From contig CAZMOM010000006.1 of assembly GCA_964568075.1 (NCBI GenBank), forward strand, positions 1 through 64,000: a stretch of 64,000 nt of DNA, written 5' to 3'. A program made the translations under genes and the position numbers. The notes below the pieces were generated by a model that saw only the letters and a list, made by a program, of their open reading frames with translations, had not been told where the DNA came from and searched no databases. Shown piece by piece: positions 63,191 to 64,000 of this stretch. Position 1 is the stretch's first letter, and each line of letters opens with the position of its first letter. Source of the DNA: MnTg04 sp964568075 (GTDB lineage Bacteria > Pseudomonadota > Gammaproteobacteria > Steroidobacterales > MnTg04).

Positions 63191-63652
63191 TTAACGAAGT
63201 TTGAGCACCCGCGCGCGATCACCGCGGGAAGCGAGCACGCGAACGCGCTCACCTTCGGAAAATTCGACCGTGGCTTCCTGTACGATAGCGATGATTTTTC
63301 CGCTGTCGAGTTCGATGGTGATCTCGAGGCCATCCTGTTCGGTAATCTTTTTTTCGATCGCCTGACCAGCGATTGCCCCGCCGACGGCGCCCACCGCCCC
63401 GGCAATATGCGAACTGCTTCCTTCGCCGAGCTTATCACCGACCGCATGACCGATGACCGCGCCGCCCACCAGGCCGAGTCGCGTCGAGTGCCCGTCGATG
63501 ACGACGGGAACGATCATCATTATTTCGCCCTGTCTGACCTGCATCGTGCGCAGCGTGTCTCGGCGGCTGTATCTTTCGCCAGCCGTGTTTGGCCCCGCGC
63601 ATCCCGCCAGCAAGGCAAAGATAGCCAGGGCTGAAATAGAAATCGTTCTCAT
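63191..63652 (-). CDS. SlyB/17-kDa-type glycine-zipper lipoprotein
   Basis: 153 aa; lipobox LLAGC (Cys about 18). Central glycine-zipper transmembrane hairpin (LVGGAVIGHAVGDKLGEGSS, HIAGAVGAVGGAIAGQAIEK) followed by a small beta domain. This is the layout of SlyB/Pcp-type outer-membrane lipoproteins that stabilise the envelope. Confidence 0.88.
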   Translation of the reverse strand: MRTISISALAIFALLAGCAGPNTAGERYSRRDTLRTMQVRQGEIMMIVPVVIDGHSTRLGLVGGAVIGHAVGDKLGEGSSSHIAGAVGAVGGAIAGQAIEKKITEQDGLEITIELDSGKIIAIVQEATVEFSEGERVRVLASRGDRARVLKLR

Positions 63653-63782
63653 GTTGCCGCTCCGTTTAAGACGCCACCATTATACAACGCAGCAGGCCAA
63701 TCCCGGTTGACAGCCATGCGCCAGAGTCGATAAATAATCCGGCGCCATGTAGCGCCGGTTTCAGGTGTACTGTTTGCCTGGC

Positions 63783-64000
63783 CTAATCATTATCGATGAA
63801 GCCGGCAAGGTCTTTTCTATATTTGATGAGCGATGGCGGGTGCAGGTACATCATGTGCCCGGAATCATACATCTCGATCGTGATATTTTTTTGCTGTTTC
63901 TCTGAAATTGTCAGGTGATCCATCATGTATTCGGTGGCAAAAGCCGGCGTCGCAAGGTCATAGTAGCCCTGCTGTACGAGCACCCGCAGCTCCGGGTTGT
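63783..64000 (-). CDS. S10-family serine carboxypeptidase, C-terminal end (partial)
   Basis: The reading frame enters from beyond the window edge: NPELRVLVQQGYYDLATPAF, then DSGHMMYLHPPSLIKYRKDL. The Asp of GYYDLATP and the His of DSGHMMY are the last two members of the Ser-Asp-His triad of S10 carboxypeptidases. Only about 72 residues are inside the window. Between this gene and the SlyB-like one (63653-63782) nothing else was found. Confidence 0.75.
   Translation of the reverse strand, partial: NPELRVLVQQGYYDLATPAFATEYMMDHLTISEKQQKNITIEMYDSGHMMYLHPPSLIKYRKDLAGFIDND

Overview
The window looks like a piece of a draft or metagenome-assembled chromosome from an uncultured, probably marine, gammaproteobacterium. 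The evidence is the company of genes: an Fnr/Anr-type regulator with a 4Fe-4S cysteine set, a FixLJ-type haem-PAS oxygen-sensing pair, the tesA / ybbA / ybbP neighbourhood, NADP-type icd, TolQ/ExbB-ExbD modules and SlyB-like lipoproteins. Two runs of exactly ten N (8045-8054 and 54388-54397) are scaffold joins inside genes. No rRNA and no complete tRNA was seen; there are two partial tRNA relics.

Layout. (1) 1-3094: an SDR-family dehydrogenase with an apparent signal peptide, then a translationally coupled pair whose second gene matches the Nmad3 family (putative DNA base hypermodification). The pair is flanked by two diverged direct copies of a roughly 145-bp repeat. (2) 3095-20570: an old integrative island bounded by tRNA-Phe-like fragments. 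It holds a broken tyrosine integrase, an AlpA/Xis-like protein, a nitrilase-fold protein coupled to a Rad50-like SMC ATPase, an IS21 relic, and a three-gene SNF2 helicase / DUF1156 DNA methylase / DUF499 ATPase operon that matches the Hma defence type. (3) 20571-23500: a low-GC junk or prophage-remnant zone with an orphan Nu1-type terminase small subunit, two coupled genes of unknown function and a 3' fragment of tRNA-Glu touching icd. (4) 23504-39256: core genes (icd, thioesterase, RIO-like kinase, a large ATPase-WD40 protein, FixLJ-like and CBS regulators, DksA-like protein, Fnr, SYLF protein, ApbE) interspersed with repeats and gene relics. (5) 39713-55637: a c-di-GMP-I (GEMM) riboswitch followed by some 15 same-strand genes: a three-haem HzsA-like lipoprotein, another haem-site protein, SH3 and beta-barrel proteins, TlpA, DUF4266, DUF3570, several TPR proteins, ExbB, two ExbD and an AgmX/TonB-like protein. 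(6) 55791-64000: PDZ/GspC-like protein, M14 carboxypeptidase, TesA-type esterase divergent from an ABC transporter (YbbA/YbbP-like), two lipoproteins and the end of an S10 peptidase.

How they fit together. The island is a defence island: at least two candidate anti-phage modules (nitrilase-SMC and Hma), with a DNA-modification pair just outside. Its integrase has lost an internal segment, so it is probably stranded. The FixL-like/FixJ-like/pseudo-receiver group, Fnr and a relic of a cytochrome-oxidase-associated SafE-type gene point to oxygen-responsive respiration. The riboswitch-led block suggests that c-di-GMP controls an envelope machine combining c-type haem lipoproteins, a thiol oxidoreductase, DUF3570/DUF4266 proteins (families often found with ApbE) and a proton-motive-force motor (ExbB-ExbD-AgmX) with large periplasmic TPR proteins. 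That block and the nitrilase-SMC pair are the best candidates for an undescribed system. All functions are read from sequence motifs by eye; no database search was run.
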